Assembly: GCA_029851415.1 (NCBI GenBank)
Contig: CM056742.1
Span: forward strand, 90,820,748-90,884,747
From: Eretmocerus hayati
Lineage: Eukaryota; Arthropoda; Insecta; Hymenoptera; Aphelinidae
DNA length: 64,000 nt
Reading direction: 5' to 3'
Positions 1 through 10,300 of this stretch are shown here, one piece after another. Made by a program: the position numbers and the translations under genes. How positions within the stretch are numbered: the stretch's first letter is position 1; each line of letters opens with the position of its first letter. The notes under the pieces were generated by a model. The model was not told where the DNA came from and did no database searches. It was given only the letters and a program-made list of their open reading frames with translations.

Positions 1-130
1 TCGAGATTCGTTCAAATCGCTAGTTCATCGCAGAGATTTAGAACCTGTTGTCAAATTTGATCATTTGAGAACGAACTTATCAGGCGAGGCGCTGGATCTA
101 ATCAAGGGAATCGGAATAATTGGAGATAAC
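1..130 (+). pseudogene. BEL/Pao gag fragment (upstream half)
   Basis: Reading from base 2 gives an open peptide with RDSFKSLVHRRDLEPVVKF followed by LSGEALDLIKG, which resembles the DUF1759 gag core of BEL/Pao elements (normally F..F...V.....L....K..YL...L.G.A...I). It stops making sense exactly at the TA where the DD38E transposon begins and resumes after that element at 2568. The window starts inside the gene, so the N-terminus is missing. Confidence 0.75.
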
Positions 131-132
131 TA

Positions 133-459
133 CACTACCGCTCATAAATTCGTGAACGGTGAACGCGATATCACCCTCCGTGAAAATAGCCATATCTCGG
201 ACGCTATGCATCGTAGGATAATTTTGAAGAAAGCATCATAAAGAGCAGAAAAATGCTAACTCTTCATCTATTTGGAATTTTTTATCGATTCTTTTGAAGG
301 TGTCAACTGTAGGGGAAAATTTGAAAAATTTTGAAATGTTTCCCTTGCATTGATACACCTGTAGTTTCCTTGCCGACAAAGATACATAAATTCTGCAAAC
401 GGCATCTTGTAGAGCGGAAAAAATGCTATGTGTAACGTCTTCTAGAATTTCTTTTGCTA
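133..459 (+). repeat. Left terminal inverted repeat of the DD38E transposon
   Basis: Pairs with 2236-2565 in reverse complement with roughly 20 differences over about 328 bases. It contains two related internal blocks (AGAGCAGAAAAATGCTA near 242 and AGAGCGGAAAAAATGCTA near 413) that may be a pair of transposase-binding repeats, as in IR/DR-type Tc1 elements. That role is inferred. Confidence 0.9.
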
Positions 460-624
460 AATAATTGCAAGGATTAGCGCGCCTTCAGAACTTGGATACC
501 TATTTCGGTGATAATACAAGTGTGTGAGTGGCGCCTCAATGCCCATTCCACAGCGTTATTCGTTTACTTTTCAAGTCTCAATACCTTTATACTCAATTAT
601 GTCCATTATACTCTCTAGTCGAAG

Positions 625-1854
625 ATGGTTTTTTATCGCAAACGGTCGTCAAGTCAAGAACGGTTAGAAATTCTTAGATTACGTAGTGACGAATATTCTT
701 ACAGAAAAATTGCGAAAATTCGGCGCATACCTCTCATCAGAGTGCAGAGAATTTTCACAAAGGATGGGGGAATCACACCAAAGGCCAAACGGGACACTCT
801 GGTGAAACAGCAAACAATTGGATCGAAAATAGAGCGCCGTGCGCAAGCTGTAATTCTGCGAGATGAAGGATACTCATACTCCAGTATTTCGGAGAGACTT
901 GGGATATCTCGTGGTGCAGCGTATAAAGCTGTGGCAAGACTCCGACAAACTAAGAGTAATCACGATCGCCCGCGTACTGGTCGAGTGCGGAAAACTTCTG
1001 CAAAAGATGACAGTTTGATTGTTGTATCAAGTAAACGGAATAGAAAACTCACAGCCCCTGAAATAACAGCTCACTTCAATAGTTCTAGATCTCAGCCGAT
1101 AAGCAACAGCACAGTTGAACGGCGATTGAATGAATATGGTTTGAGAGGCTGTGTAGCTGCTAAAAAACCTCTCCTCCGACCAATTAATCGTAGAAAACGT
1201 CTTCAATGGGCGAAGAAATACGAGAAATGGACAATAGCAAGATGGAAAAAAGTGTTGTGGACTGATGAATCCAAATTCGAGCTGTTTGGCAACAAACGTC
1301 GCGTTTACGTTCGACTCAGACCTGGTGAACGGTTCCTCAAACAGTGCCTTGTTCCCACTGTGAAACATGGAGGTGGCAGCATAATGGTCTGGGGTTGCTT
1401 TGCTAACAACAAGGTAGGTGACCTCAAACGAATTGAGGGTATAATGGACAAGAAAGTTTACCACAATATCTTGCAACATAATGGCATTCCTCCTGGCCTG
1501 AGATTAATAGGTAAAGGTTTCATCTTCCAAGAAGATAATGACCCCAAACATGCATCAAAATTCTGCAGAGATTACCTAGACAAAAAAGAAAAAATGTGTG
1601 TGCTGAAAAGAATGATATGGCCTCCGCAATCACCAGACCTTAATCCCATTGAATTACTGTGGGAAGAACTGGACCGACGGATTCGGCAAAGTTCTGCGGC
1701 AAAACAGAATGTTTCTAACTTATGGGAAGTGATTCAGGCCTGCTGGACATCTATTGAAAGTAATACACTCGAAAAACTTATTGCCCGGATGCCGAGAATT
1801 TGCAAAGCTGTGATCAAAGCTAAGGGAGGATTCTTTGACGAGAAGAAAGTTTGA
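625..1854 (+). CDS. Tc1/mariner-type DD38E transposase (Intruder-like), intact ORF
   Basis: The 409-codon open frame has no internal stop. The N-terminal half has helix-turn-helix character (residues about 10-50 and 75-115, the latter GYSYSSISERLGISRGAAYK), then a Tc1-type catalytic domain. The acidic triad is D214 in VLWTDESKFELFG, D304 in FQEDNDPKHASK and E343 in WPPQSPDLNPIE. The second D and E are separated by 38 residues. Classical Tc1 has 34; 38 defines the described Intruder (DD38E) family. The protein would cut and paste the surrounding element at TA sites in the nucleus. It is about 60 residues longer than typical Tc1 proteins (about 340-350), the extra being N-terminal, so either the true start is internal or there is an additional DNA-binding segment. 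All catalytic residues are present, so activity is possible but not shown. Confidence 0.9.
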   Translation: MVFYRKRSSSQERLEILRLRSDEYSYRKIAKIRRIPLIRVQRIFTKDGGITPKAKRDTLVKQQTIGSKIERRAQAVILRDEGYSYSSISERLGISRGAAYKAVARLRQTKSNHDRPRTGRVRKTSAKDDSLIVVSSKRNRKLTAPEITAHFNSSRSQPISNSTVERRLNEYGLRGCVAAKKPLLRPINRRKRLQWAKKYEKWTIARWKKVLWTDESKFELFGNKRRVYVRLRPGERFLKQCLVPTVKHGGGSIMVWGCFANNKVGDLKRIEGIMDKKVYHNILQHNGIPPGLRLIGKGFIFQEDNDPKHASKFCRDYLDKKEKMCVLKRMIWPPQSPDLNPIELLWEELDRRIRQSSAAKQNVSNLWEVIQACWTSIESNTLEKLIARMPRICKAVIKAKGGFFDEKKV

Positions 1855-2235
1855 CTCACATTGTTTGTTGTTATTTGATATTCATGTTCCTAATTATTTG
1901 TAATATTGTTGACTCGGTTCAGCCTAAGCAATTTGATTGTTCTACTCAGGAAGCAAGTATTATTCATCCATATCGATAAATTTTGGCTTGCACCGTACAA
2001 TATGCCGTTTTTTTGCTATATTATCACTCATCTGTTTATAACCAATAAATAAGACTGAGTCATTGTAAGAAGTACACCAAGTTGTTCATTCTATAGAAAC
2101 GAGTCAAATCCCTGATACCCATTCAACAGATTGATCAGAAACCGGTAAGATTCTTCCCAAAACACGTTAAACATAGTCTTTTCTATCACTGAAATATTTA
2201 TCCGAGTTGTGAAGGCGTGCTAATCTTTGCGAATA
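1855..2235. other. Transposon 3' non-coding segment
   Basis: About 380 bases between the DD38E transposase stop and the right TIR. It is A+T-rich. I see only possible AATAAA polyadenylation signals (for example near 2044) and no other structure. Confidence 0.5.
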
Positions 2236-2565
2236 TAGCAAGAAAAAATTTCTAAAAGACGTTACACATAGCATTTTTCCCGCTCTACAAGATGCCGTTT
2301 GCAGAATTCATGTATCTTTCTCGGCAAGAAAACTACAGGTGTATCAATGCAAGGGGAACATTTCAAAATTTTTCAAATTTTCCCCTACAGTTGACACCTT
2401 CAAAAGAATCGATGAAAAAATTCCAAATGAATGAAGAGTTAGCATTTTTTTGCTCTTTAAGATGCTTCTTTCAAAATTATCCTACGATGCATAGCGTCCG
2501 AGATATGGCTATATTCACGGAGGGTGATATCGCGTTCACCGTTCACGAATTTATGAGCGTTAGTG
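2236..2565 (-). repeat. Right terminal inverted repeat of the DD38E transposon
   Basis: Reverse complement of 133-459. A short open frame starting at 2292 lies wholly inside this repeat and is not a gene. Confidence 0.9.
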
Positions 2566-2567
2566 TA

Positions 2568-2922
2568 TAATAAAGCTTGATCCGATCTGTGCGATTATTA
2601 TGAGAATAAGATACGACTTGTCGATTTGTCGCTTGGCTCTTCCATCCCTTCGAAGGCAATGGAATCCGATCCTCATCCAAAGATGAAGAAGCTCCGGTCG
2701 GGTGCCTTCGAAACGGAGATTTTTTTAAATGGACTCGATCGTCCTATTGAGACGAGTGGTGAGGATTTATTCGTATATTCCACGGTTCCAAAATTTGATT
2801 CTGATACTAGGACGGACTGGGAGAAGCATTTGGGAAAAACTAATGTCCCTCCTTCTATAGCTCAGTTGGAAAATTTTATCAAAGATCAGCTTGCTTCTTC
2901 AGAATCGATTGAGAATGTTTGA
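2568..2922 (+). pseudogene. BEL/Pao gag, C-terminal part of the core
   Basis: Continues the gag fragment at 1-130 after removal of the DD38E element. The expected tryptophan codon of the N-Y-x-x-A-W motif reads TGA near 2579. An open stretch follows (residues include YSTVPKFDSDTRTDWEKHL, a usual BEL gag feature), ending in a stop at 2920-2922. Confidence 0.75.
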
Positions 2923-2969
2923 AAACCCCATAGTAGTCAACCAGCTAAGCCATCGGGATCTGGCGAGAC

Positions 2970-3360
2970 TCACTCTATGGCTACAGATACGGATTCCGAT
3001 CATTCCAAAAGGATTTGTCCTGTTTGCTCGGAAAATCATTTTCTCTCACGATGCGATTCATCCAAGGCTAATAGTGTGGCTGATCGTAGGGCTTCCGTGG
3101 CAGGGAAAAAGTTATGTTTCGTCTGCGTCAGTTCCTATGGTGCGAAATTCTGCAGGTCTAAGACCTTGTGTCGCGAATGTAACGGGAAACATAGTCTTAT
3201 TCATTCGGATCCCCAGAGGCCGGGTGTTCCTCAGGGTAATAACAAAGAGGGTGGTTCTGTCTCATCGGGAGATGGGAGAGGGTTAGGAATGGGTGAGCAT
3301 TCTCACGCGACAACCATCTCTTGTATCACTTCGGTTATCAGTTCGAGCTTTGTGCTTTAG
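2970..3360 (+). pseudogene. BEL/Pao gag zinc-knuckle region
   Basis: The open frame from 2977 encodes a cysteine/histidine-rich segment with CPVCSENHFLSRC, CFVCVSSYGAKFC and CRECNGKHSLIH, the paired zinc-knuckle layout seen at the end of BEL/Pao gag. It probably bound the element's RNA. A stop precedes it and another follows at 3358, so it is no longer joined to gag or protease. Confidence 0.8.
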
Positions 3361-3372
3361 CCCACTGCGGTA

Positions 3373-3940
3373 GTGAGGGTGATATCAGAGGATGGTTATA
3401 ATTCCTATTTCACAGCTTTGACTGATCACTGCTTGCAGTCTTTGTTTATCACTGAGAATGCTTGTCAAAAACTGGGATTACGGAGAACAAAATCTAGAAT
3501 GGCAATCGAGGGATTAGTGGACATCGAAACGCATGTCTCGAGAGATACTGCTAACTTCACTGTACGGCCCAGATTTTCCTCAGAATTTGCGTGTGACGTT
3601 TGAGCACACATAATTCCTAAAGTGTCAGGTTACTAAGCTCCTGTCTCATTGGGAGAAGATAAATAGGATCATCTCAAGGGTTTGGGATTAGCTAATCCTC
3701 AATATCTGAGATCAAGACCTATCGATATTTTACTCGGTGCCGAAATTCATGCTCGAATCGTGCTTGAAGGCGTGGAAAAGGCAAAACTTGATATTCCAAA
3801 TCAGCCAATTGCTACAAATACGGAATTTGGGTGGATTGTTTCCTCGTCAGTTGATGGAAACGTGAAGTCACAATCATCTTTCATACACTTGGTTGATGAC
3901 ACGGTATTGGGTAACATTTTGGAACGTTTCTTCAAATAAG
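3373..3940 (+). pseudogene. BEL/Pao aspartic protease remnant
   Basis: Two open pieces in different frames (3373-3603 and 3682-3939) correspond to the start and end of a retroviral-type protease. The first carries TALTDHCLQSLFITE where an active copy would have a D-S/T-G triad, so the active site is lost. The second contains RPIDILLGAEIH, matching the conserved end of the BEL protease, then the FGWIVSS linker leading into reverse transcriptase. At least one frameshift and several stops intervene. Confidence 0.75.
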
Positions 3941-4770
3941 AAGAAATAGCTCCAGTCCGAAAGATGTTATCTGAGGATGATAGCAATCGGAAGATCATTT
4001 TCAGCGAACTCATTCGAAAGTCTCTAGCGGTCGTTACATGGTTCGGTTGCCCGTTATGGATGATTTGTTGAGAGGATTGTAATTTGATTTGGGTGATTCA
4101 TACAATTAGGCATTGAAAACTCTCTTTCCCATGGAACGAAAACTTGAGAAAAATTCTGACCTCGCTGAAAAGTACAGTGTCAGAATGTGAGCAACTTATG
4201 GAAAGTGGCATATGGAAAGTGCTCAAAAACTTACGGATGAAGAATTGAAGCGTCGCCATATTCTTTCACAACACGGGGTACTTCGGGGGTCTGAGAAACT
4301 GCGTGTCGTTTTCAACGTATCGCTTTCCATTCGCGGTACTCCTCTCAATGATCTACTCTTCACTGGGGAGAACTTGCTCCCAGAATTGATTGATCTGATT
4401 TTGTGTTGGCGTAGATATGAATTTGTCTTTGTTGCTGACATGGAAGAAATGTTCATACAAACTTTAGTTGATACAAGAGATCGTCATCTACAAATGATCC
4501 TCTGGAGAGAACATTCGGGTTTAGAGGTTGATTGCTCCTATTTGAAACAATAACATATGGATTGAAGTGTTCACCTCACCTAGCCATTAAGGTTTTGAGG
4601 CAGTTTGCAGAAGATTACGAGCACTCATTCGTCTTGGCGGTTAAAATCATCGAGGATGAGTCTTACGTGGATGATTTTATGTCTGGGGGAGGAGCAGTGG
4701 AGAAAGCCTTAGAAAAACGCAAGCAGTAGATCGAGATCTTCAAGGTGGGCGGTTTCGAACTGAGAAAATG
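3941..4770 (+). pseudogene. BEL/Pao reverse transcriptase remnant (fingers/palm)
   Basis: Fragments in sequence give the RT fingers (LRVVFNVSLSIRGTPLNDLL, 4212-4553), the first catalytic aspartate region (FVFVADMEEMFIQ) and the YVDD box near 4670 in DESYVDDFMSGG. Stops and a frameshift break it near 4552. The reading ends at VGGFELRKWA at 4745-4775, where the second BEL element interrupts, and continues at 10702 with ANDARLIED. Confidence 0.85.
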
Positions 4771-4775
4771 GGCCG

Positions 4776-5171
4776 TGTTTGAGTTTTCTTTAAATTCCTG
4801 CGTTCAAGCGCTCTCGGAGAGACGCATTCTTCTGTCGCTTGAGTCTCTCTCCCCCCACCACGCTCAACTCAGCTCGCTCACGTTCAGCTTCGAGTCTCGT
4901 GTCTGCCGCTCTCTCTCGCTGCAGCCGTCGTCCGCTTCACTTCTAAGCGTGTACGAGCGGTGTATCATATTTCTCCACGTGCTAAAGTGCTCCGTTTTTC
5001 TTCATCGCGTCTTCAGCAAGCCGCGGCTTCCGTCCTCGCCGACTCGCCAGTGTATCGATAGTTTTCTTGAGTCAATTAAAGTGTACATAATCTGACTTGC
5101 GCGAGTGATTATTTCTGCACATGCTCCCCGTTCCCAGCGCTCACTTCGAGCCGATAGCTTTATCGGAAACA
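4776..5171 (+). repeat. 5' LTR of the young BEL/Pao element
   Basis: 396 bp, TG...CA ends. By eye only two differences from the 3' LTR, both near 5041-5044 (GACTCG here, AACCCG there). The C+T-rich middle (near 4845-4930) may be the promoter region. No clear TATA box was assigned. Confidence 0.95.
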
Positions 5172-5172
5172 T

Positions 5173-5189
5173 TGTTCCTTCGAGCCGGA
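5173..5189 (+). promoter_or_regulatory. Primer-binding site, complementary to tRNA-Tyr 3' end
   Basis: Starting one base after the LTR, TGTTCCTTCGAGCCGGA matches the reverse complement of an insect tRNA-Tyr 3' end (acceptor CCTTCGA... with TCCGGCTCGAAGGACCA, recalled) at 16 of 17 positions, the mismatch being TGT for TGG. It would prime minus-strand DNA synthesis. Confidence 0.65.
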
Positions 5190-6107
5190 TTGAACGGGAG
5201 TGCAGTGACTTCATGTGCAGTGCATTGGTGCGTGCGTCTGACGGTGCGGAAGACTTTTAGCGTGCTTGCCGCGAGGAAAGCGGCACGAGTGGCAGCAAGT
5301 AGCAGCGATCATCTTCTTCGTTTAAGCGAGGCTTGCATCGCAGAAATTCAGGAAGCGTCGACGATCAAATCGTCGATATTGGCAGTGAGCATCGAGGTGC
5401 ACTTACAGCCGAGCTTGGAGAGCACGTGGCCGTAGGAGCAAGAGGAGAAGAACGCGACGCCTCGCCATTTCTCCTCGAGTCGCAACGATTCACCGCCATC
5501 TTGGGCAAGCCGGCCAAATTGGAGCATCTTCTCTCCACGTGGCTCTCATTCTCTTTGCTTGCTGAGGTAGTGCTGCTGCATTCTTCTACGGCAAAATTCA
5601 ACATTGGGTAACGTTGTATCGTTCCGTACAGTATTTCTTGTGCTAACCTGTATTGAACATTCATCTTGTTGAGCTCAAATATAGGGCATTATCTTGAGCT
5701 ACGAGAACTTTCGTTCTCTCAAAAAACATATTGTCACGTGACATCGCCGTGCATATTTCTCGCGCAAGGTCAGCTTGACCACGCGGTTTTCGAGTTAGGA
5801 AGCGCGCGCGTGTACGCACTTCTCTTACAGAAGTGAAAGTATATGGAGCTTTCCATGCTTACGTGACACATCACTTATCGGTAGCTTACTGTGTTTTACA
5901 AACGCGAGAGTGTTCAATCTTCCTTTAGTACGTCAGTCTTCGTACTTTCAAGGCTCATATCTAGTCGCCTCTCGACAGATTGATTCCCCAGCTTCGGGAA
6001 TAAATCGGAGCCTGCTAGAACGCGATATATGGCGTATTCCACACAAACTCAATTTAGACTTTAATTGATTTCCTTTTGATCGTGATTAGTCTTCTTAGAC
6101 AACCAAA
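5190..6107 (+). other. Leader of the young BEL/Pao element
   Basis: About 920 bases between the primer-binding site and gag. Short open frames on both strands show no recognisable domain. This is where a packaging signal would lie, but none can be recognised by eye. Confidence 0.6.
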
Positions 6108-7646
6108 ATGGTTAAATTCGAAGAGCTTATTCTGGATGTAAATAGCCAGTCATCACGCATCACTCATTTTATTGAGAATACTCTCAAACAAGAGAAGGAA
6201 TCTGAGCGAAAACCAACTCGAGCAGATTATGTGCGTCGCTTGGAATTACTAGAGTCTTATTGGAAAAATTTCTATACTATAGATCGTTCCATTGCTCGCT
6301 GCAAAGAAGCTGCCTCTCACGTCTACACCACAGATGATGTGTTCGGCATGACTGAGACTGCATACTTAGATGCGGCGTCACAAATTCAGGAATTCATCGA
6401 CAAGCTGACGGTAAATACTACGGCCGGAACCTCAAGTGCGCCCGCAGCCGCGTCATCCACTGCTCACGAGGTCGTGCAGTTCCTGCAGTTGCCAAAGCTC
6501 GACTTGCCCAGCTTCAGCGGTGATCCACTGCAATGGGAGGGCTTCAAGGAACAGTTCGTAAGTCGTGTACACAACATAAAAGGTCTGTCTGGCTCTGATA
6601 AATTATCATATTTGAAATCATGTTTGAAAGATGATGCTGCCGGTCTGGTAGCCCATACTCCCCCCACTGATTTAGGTTATCTTGAGGCATGGGAGGATCT
6701 TGAAACCCGCTTTGGAAATAAGCGTGTTATATCTGCACGGTACATGCAAAATCTTTTCTCGTGTCCTAATATGACAAAATCATCTCCCTCTGAATTACGA
6801 CGCCTTATCGATGCATTCAAACAATCTGTCCGCGCTTTCAGAGCTCTTAAAAAACCCGTAGCATCCTGGGACGAAATCTTGGTTTACGTCCTCGCTCAAA
6901 AGTCAGATAGGAATACCAGGCTTTTCTGGGAGACTTCGCTAGCTGATAGCAGTGAGATTCCCTCGCTACAGAAACTTCTCGATTATCTTGACAATCGACT
7001 TCAAGCTTTGGAGTCTGCTCAATCAGTTGACCCTTTTTTTGGCTCCTCTGGTAATTCTAACCCCTCCCGTGGGAAGAATTCGAATGACTCTGAAAGAAAT
7101 TCGAATTCGAAGCCCACTCAAAAATCCGACAGGAACAATGCTCAAGCTAGATCAAATTCCTTCGCCAGTACTTCTGCTTCCAAGAAATCGGACAAGAAAA
7201 AGTCTGTAAAATGTCAAATCTGTAGTGGCCCACACGCGCTCACGTATTGCGAGCAATTCAAATCCTTATCTCCAACCGCACGCAGAGAGAAAGTAGTAGA
7301 ACTTCACTTGTGTGTAAATTGTACAAAAAATAAACATACCGACGGGTCTTGCCCCTCAAGAAGTCGTTGTTTAGCTCAAAATCACAACTCATCAATATCA
7401 TGTCTGCCGGTGGATTTCCATTGTCAAAATGGGCTTCGAATGCGCCCGAGTTGTGCCCTGACAGTGAAAATCCCAGTGAGCTCTTACACGAAATCACTGG
7501 CATCCCTACTCTTGGACTGTTGTGGAATCCCACCACAGATAGTTTCACTCCGAAAGTATCAGGTATTAAACTCACAAACCCCAGTAACACTAAGAGAACT
7601 GTCCTCGCAGACATTGCTCGTCTTTTCGACCCTCTTGGTTGGGTAG
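6108..7646 (+). CDS. BEL/Pao gag with DUF1759 core and zinc knuckles, C-terminus scrambled by deletion
   Basis: The open frame of 512 codons starts at ATG with AAA before it (ACCAAAATGG, a good animal start context). Residues about 115-310 form the DUF1759-type gag core (LPKLDLPSFSGDPLQWEGF, LKSCLKDDAAG, YLEAWEDLETRFGNKR). A serine/asparagine-rich linker follows (about 315-360), then zinc knuckles CQICSGPHALTYC and CVNCTKNKHTDGSC up to CPSRSRC near codon 422. After about base 7375 the frame runs out of register into downstream pol DNA, so the last 90 residues are not native. In an intact element this frame would continue into protease and RT. The product would assemble virus-like particles and bind element RNA. 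Confidence 0.9.
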   Translation: MVKFEELILDVNSQSSRITHFIENTLKQEKESERKPTRADYVRRLELLESYWKNFYTIDRSIARCKEAASHVYTTDDVFGMTETAYLDAASQIQEFIDKLTVNTTAGTSSAPAAASSTAHEVVQFLQLPKLDLPSFSGDPLQWEGFKEQFVSRVHNIKGLSGSDKLSYLKSCLKDDAAGLVAHTPPTDLGYLEAWEDLETRFGNKRVISARYMQNLFSCPNMTKSSPSELRRLIDAFKQSVRAFRALKKPVASWDEILVYVLAQKSDRNTRLFWETSLADSSEIPSLQKLLDYLDNRLQALESAQSVDPFFGSSGNSNPSRGKNSNDSERNSNSKPTQKSDRNNAQARSNSFASTSASKKSDKKKSVKCQICSGPHALTYCEQFKSLSPTARREKVVELHLCVNCTKNKHTDGSCPSRSRCLAQNHNSSISCLPVDFHCQNGLRMRPSCALTVKIPVSSYTKSLASLLLDCCGIPPQIVSLRKYQVLNSQTPVTLRELSSQTLLVFSTLLVG

Positions 7647-9883
7647 CCCCAGTTATCATTACAGCAAAAATTCTTATGCAAGATATGTGGATCTTGGATT
7701 TGAGCTGGGATGAGGTGCTACCCCCTGACATTCTTCAAAAATGGAAAAACTTTATAATATCCATTCCTTCCTTGGATTCCTTAAAAATACCACGCTGGGT
7801 ATCTACGCGTAATGTTCACCGAGCAAACTCTGAGCTACACGGATTCTCTGACGCTTCAGACCGTGCCTATGCTGCCGTAGTATACCTCAGAGTTTTATGC
7901 CCAGACTCAGGTCAATCTAATGTCCACTTGCTGGTGACAAAATCGAAGTTAGCTCCAATCAAAGCGATGAGCATCCCTCGAAAGGAACTTTGTGGTGCCT
8001 TAGAGCTGGCTCTTTTGCTCACAAAAATCCGCCAAGGCCTGAAACTCCAGGACGTTCCCATATTCGCTTGGACTGATGCCCAAGTAGTACTTGCGTGGAT
8101 CAGAGCTCACTCGTCGAAATGGACTCCATTTGTAGCAAATCGAGTGGCTCAGATCCAAGAATTAACACCTTCTTCTGTATGGAAATATGTCCATACCTCA
8201 GAAAACCCTGCCGACTTAGCCACGCGGGGAGTATCTCCTGACCAACTACTGGAGAATGAGCTGTGGTGGAAAGGACCTGTCTGGCTTACGAATCCTAACC
8301 TCGCTCCCAGGTTAGACTCACAACTTGACGGAGAAGTTGAACTCGACGAACTCAAGCGTCAAGTCCTTGCTACGCGTACAAGCGAACAAAATGAATTCCT
8401 CTCTAGATTTTCTAACCTCAATCACCTTCTTCGCATCACCGCTTTGTGGCTGCGATTTGTTGCGAGATTGAGAACAAAAAAACCTCAGGACACTGGGTTT
8501 ATCAGGAGTTGTGAACTTGAAAATGCTTTGAAGGTTTGGGTCCGTTATTCTCAGCATCAAGATTTTGGAGATGAAATCCAAGCAATTTCAGCTGGTACCG
8601 TTCTCTCTCAAAAATCTCCCCTTCTACGATTCAACCCTTTCATCGATAAAGATGGAATACTTAGACTTGGAGGTAGACTCCAACACTCACAGCTGCCTTT
8701 CTCGGAGCAGCATCAGATCTTGATGTCACCAAGTTGTTATCTCTCTTCCCTTCTCGTCAGAGATGCACACCTCAAGACCTTGCACGGAGGTCAACAATTG
8801 GCTCGAAGCTTTCTTCTCAGACGCTTCTGGATATTGAAAAATCGTGTTTTAGTCAAACGCTTAATCAAAGAGTGTGTCACTTGTGGTCGGCACGCAGCTC
8901 AGTCTATGAATCAGATCATGGGTGAGCTTCCATCAGCTAGAGTTGTCCCTTTGCCACCTTTTCTGGCTTCCGGTGTTGATTACGCCGGGCCAATCATGAT
9001 TACTAATATCAAGGGACGTGGTCATAAAGCAACCAAAGGTTACATTTGTGAGTTCGTCTGCTTGTGCACAAAAGCCATTCATTTGGAACCTGTGACAGAT
9101 CTTACATCTGAGGCCTTTCTGGCCGCTTTTGAACGCTTTGTTTCTAGGAGAGGTGCCTGCGAATCACTCGTCTGCGATAACGCCAAGACTTTCCACGGTG
9201 CCGACAAAGAACTACGAAGGATGTTCACTAGATTCTCAGCATTCTACAAGGACACTGCAGCTTCCCTGGCGAACGCTGGTACCGATTGGACGTTCATCCC
9301 TCCTCGAGCTCCTCATTTCGGCGGTCTCTGGGAAGCCGGAGTAAAATCGGTGAAAGGTCACCTCCGTCGCATCATTCCAGCGGACAAGGTCCTGACGTTC
9401 GAGGAATTCGCCACAGTGCTCTGCAAAATCGAGGCCTGCCTCAACTCGCGGCCTCTGTATCAGATAAGTATTGATCATGGGGACCCTCTTCCCATCACAC
9501 CTGGCGACCTCGCTATTGGTCGACCTCCTGCTGCCGTTCCGGGAAAGGGAACAACCGATTTCTCACACCAACCTGTTTCTAGGTGGAAGTTGCTAACCCG
9601 AATGAGAGATCTCTTCTGGAACCGGTGGCGCAAGGACTATCTGCACACCTTGCAGCCACGTGACAAATGGAAACGAGCTCGCCAAAATCTAACAGTTGGC
9701 TCCATTGTGCTCCTGAAGGACGACAACTGTCCGCCTGCCAGGTGGCCACTTGCAAGAGTGCTTGAAGTGCACTTGGGACCAGATGGCCTTGTGCGCGTTG
9801 CACGCGTCAAGACGGCCACTTCTATCTTGGAGCGGGCAATTTCAGAGATTTGCCCGTTACCCGTTGCAGTTGACTCTCAGTGA
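7376..9883 (+). pseudogene. BEL/Pao pol, 3' half only: RT tail, RNase H, integrase, DUF5641
   Basis: An open frame (readable from 7349, native from about 7376) with no stop until 9881. It begins in mid-RT at SQLINIMSAGGFPLSKWAS and contains the RT-RNase H connection (ARLFDPLGWVAPV); RNase H with catalytic residues in HGFSDAS, IPRKELCGALEL, WTDAQVVL and NPADLATRG; the integrase zinc region (H..H then CVTCGRH); the integrase core with D in SGVDYAGP, D in VCDNAKTFHG and E in GGLWEAGVKS; and a DUF5641-like C-terminal domain (WPLARVLEVHLGPDG). Protease, RT fingers/palm and the YxDD box are missing. The frame differs from gag, so no normal gag-pol can be made. RNase H and integrase triads look intact, which argues for a recent deletion. 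Confidence 0.9.
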
Positions 9884-10300
9884 CTTTGAAAGTGAAAATT
9901 GTGAGATAAGTGCCAGAACTTTGTCATAGACACTGATTACTTCTGATTCCTACATGATGTAAAGCCAGCCATTTCAACTCCCTTTCTATTCTCATTTTCA
10001 ACTCATTTTCTATTCAATATGATTTGCTACGGTGGGTGGCATACCATCCGCAGAAATTCTTACGTTGAGAAATGTAGTGTATTCTTACTCAAAAGGATAG
10101 TGTCTTACGTTTTCAACCTCTAAAATTGTTGAGTTCCTTGTAAACATTGTATATAAGTGATTTAAATTGTATGAATTTTTTTTGGCGGGCGGTGTCGCGA
10201 AATTTGGTTTGTATTCTTGACGTTTTTTTTAAAATTATTATTGTTTGTAAGGCGATGCGTCTCTTCAAGACAATTCGTCGATTGACAAAGGTGGGTGGCC
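9884..10300 (+). other. 3' non-coding region of the young BEL/Pao element, with polypurine tract
   Basis: About 415 A+T-rich bases with no open frame of note. The last bases before the 3' LTR read ACAAAGGTGGGTGGCC (10285-10300), a plausible polypurine tract for plus-strand priming. Confidence 0.6.

Larger units (their letters stand above)
131..2567 (+). mobile_element. Intruder-like (DD38E) Tc1/mariner transposon with TA target duplication
   Basis: The outer ends are an inverted repeat: CACTACCGCTCATAAATTCG at 133 and its near-exact reverse complement ending at 2565. TA follows at 2566-2567 and precedes at 131-132, as expected of the Tc1/mariner superfamily. The TIRs run about 328 bp and are about 94% alike by eye. 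One long transposase gene sits between them. Removing the element restores the gag reading of the surrounding BEL relic (GDNY then N), which confirms the boundaries independently. Confidence 0.9.

Noticed and set aside
1027..1479. 150-codon open frame on the minus strand
   Set aside because: Entirely antisense to the DD38E transposase and without a recognisable domain.
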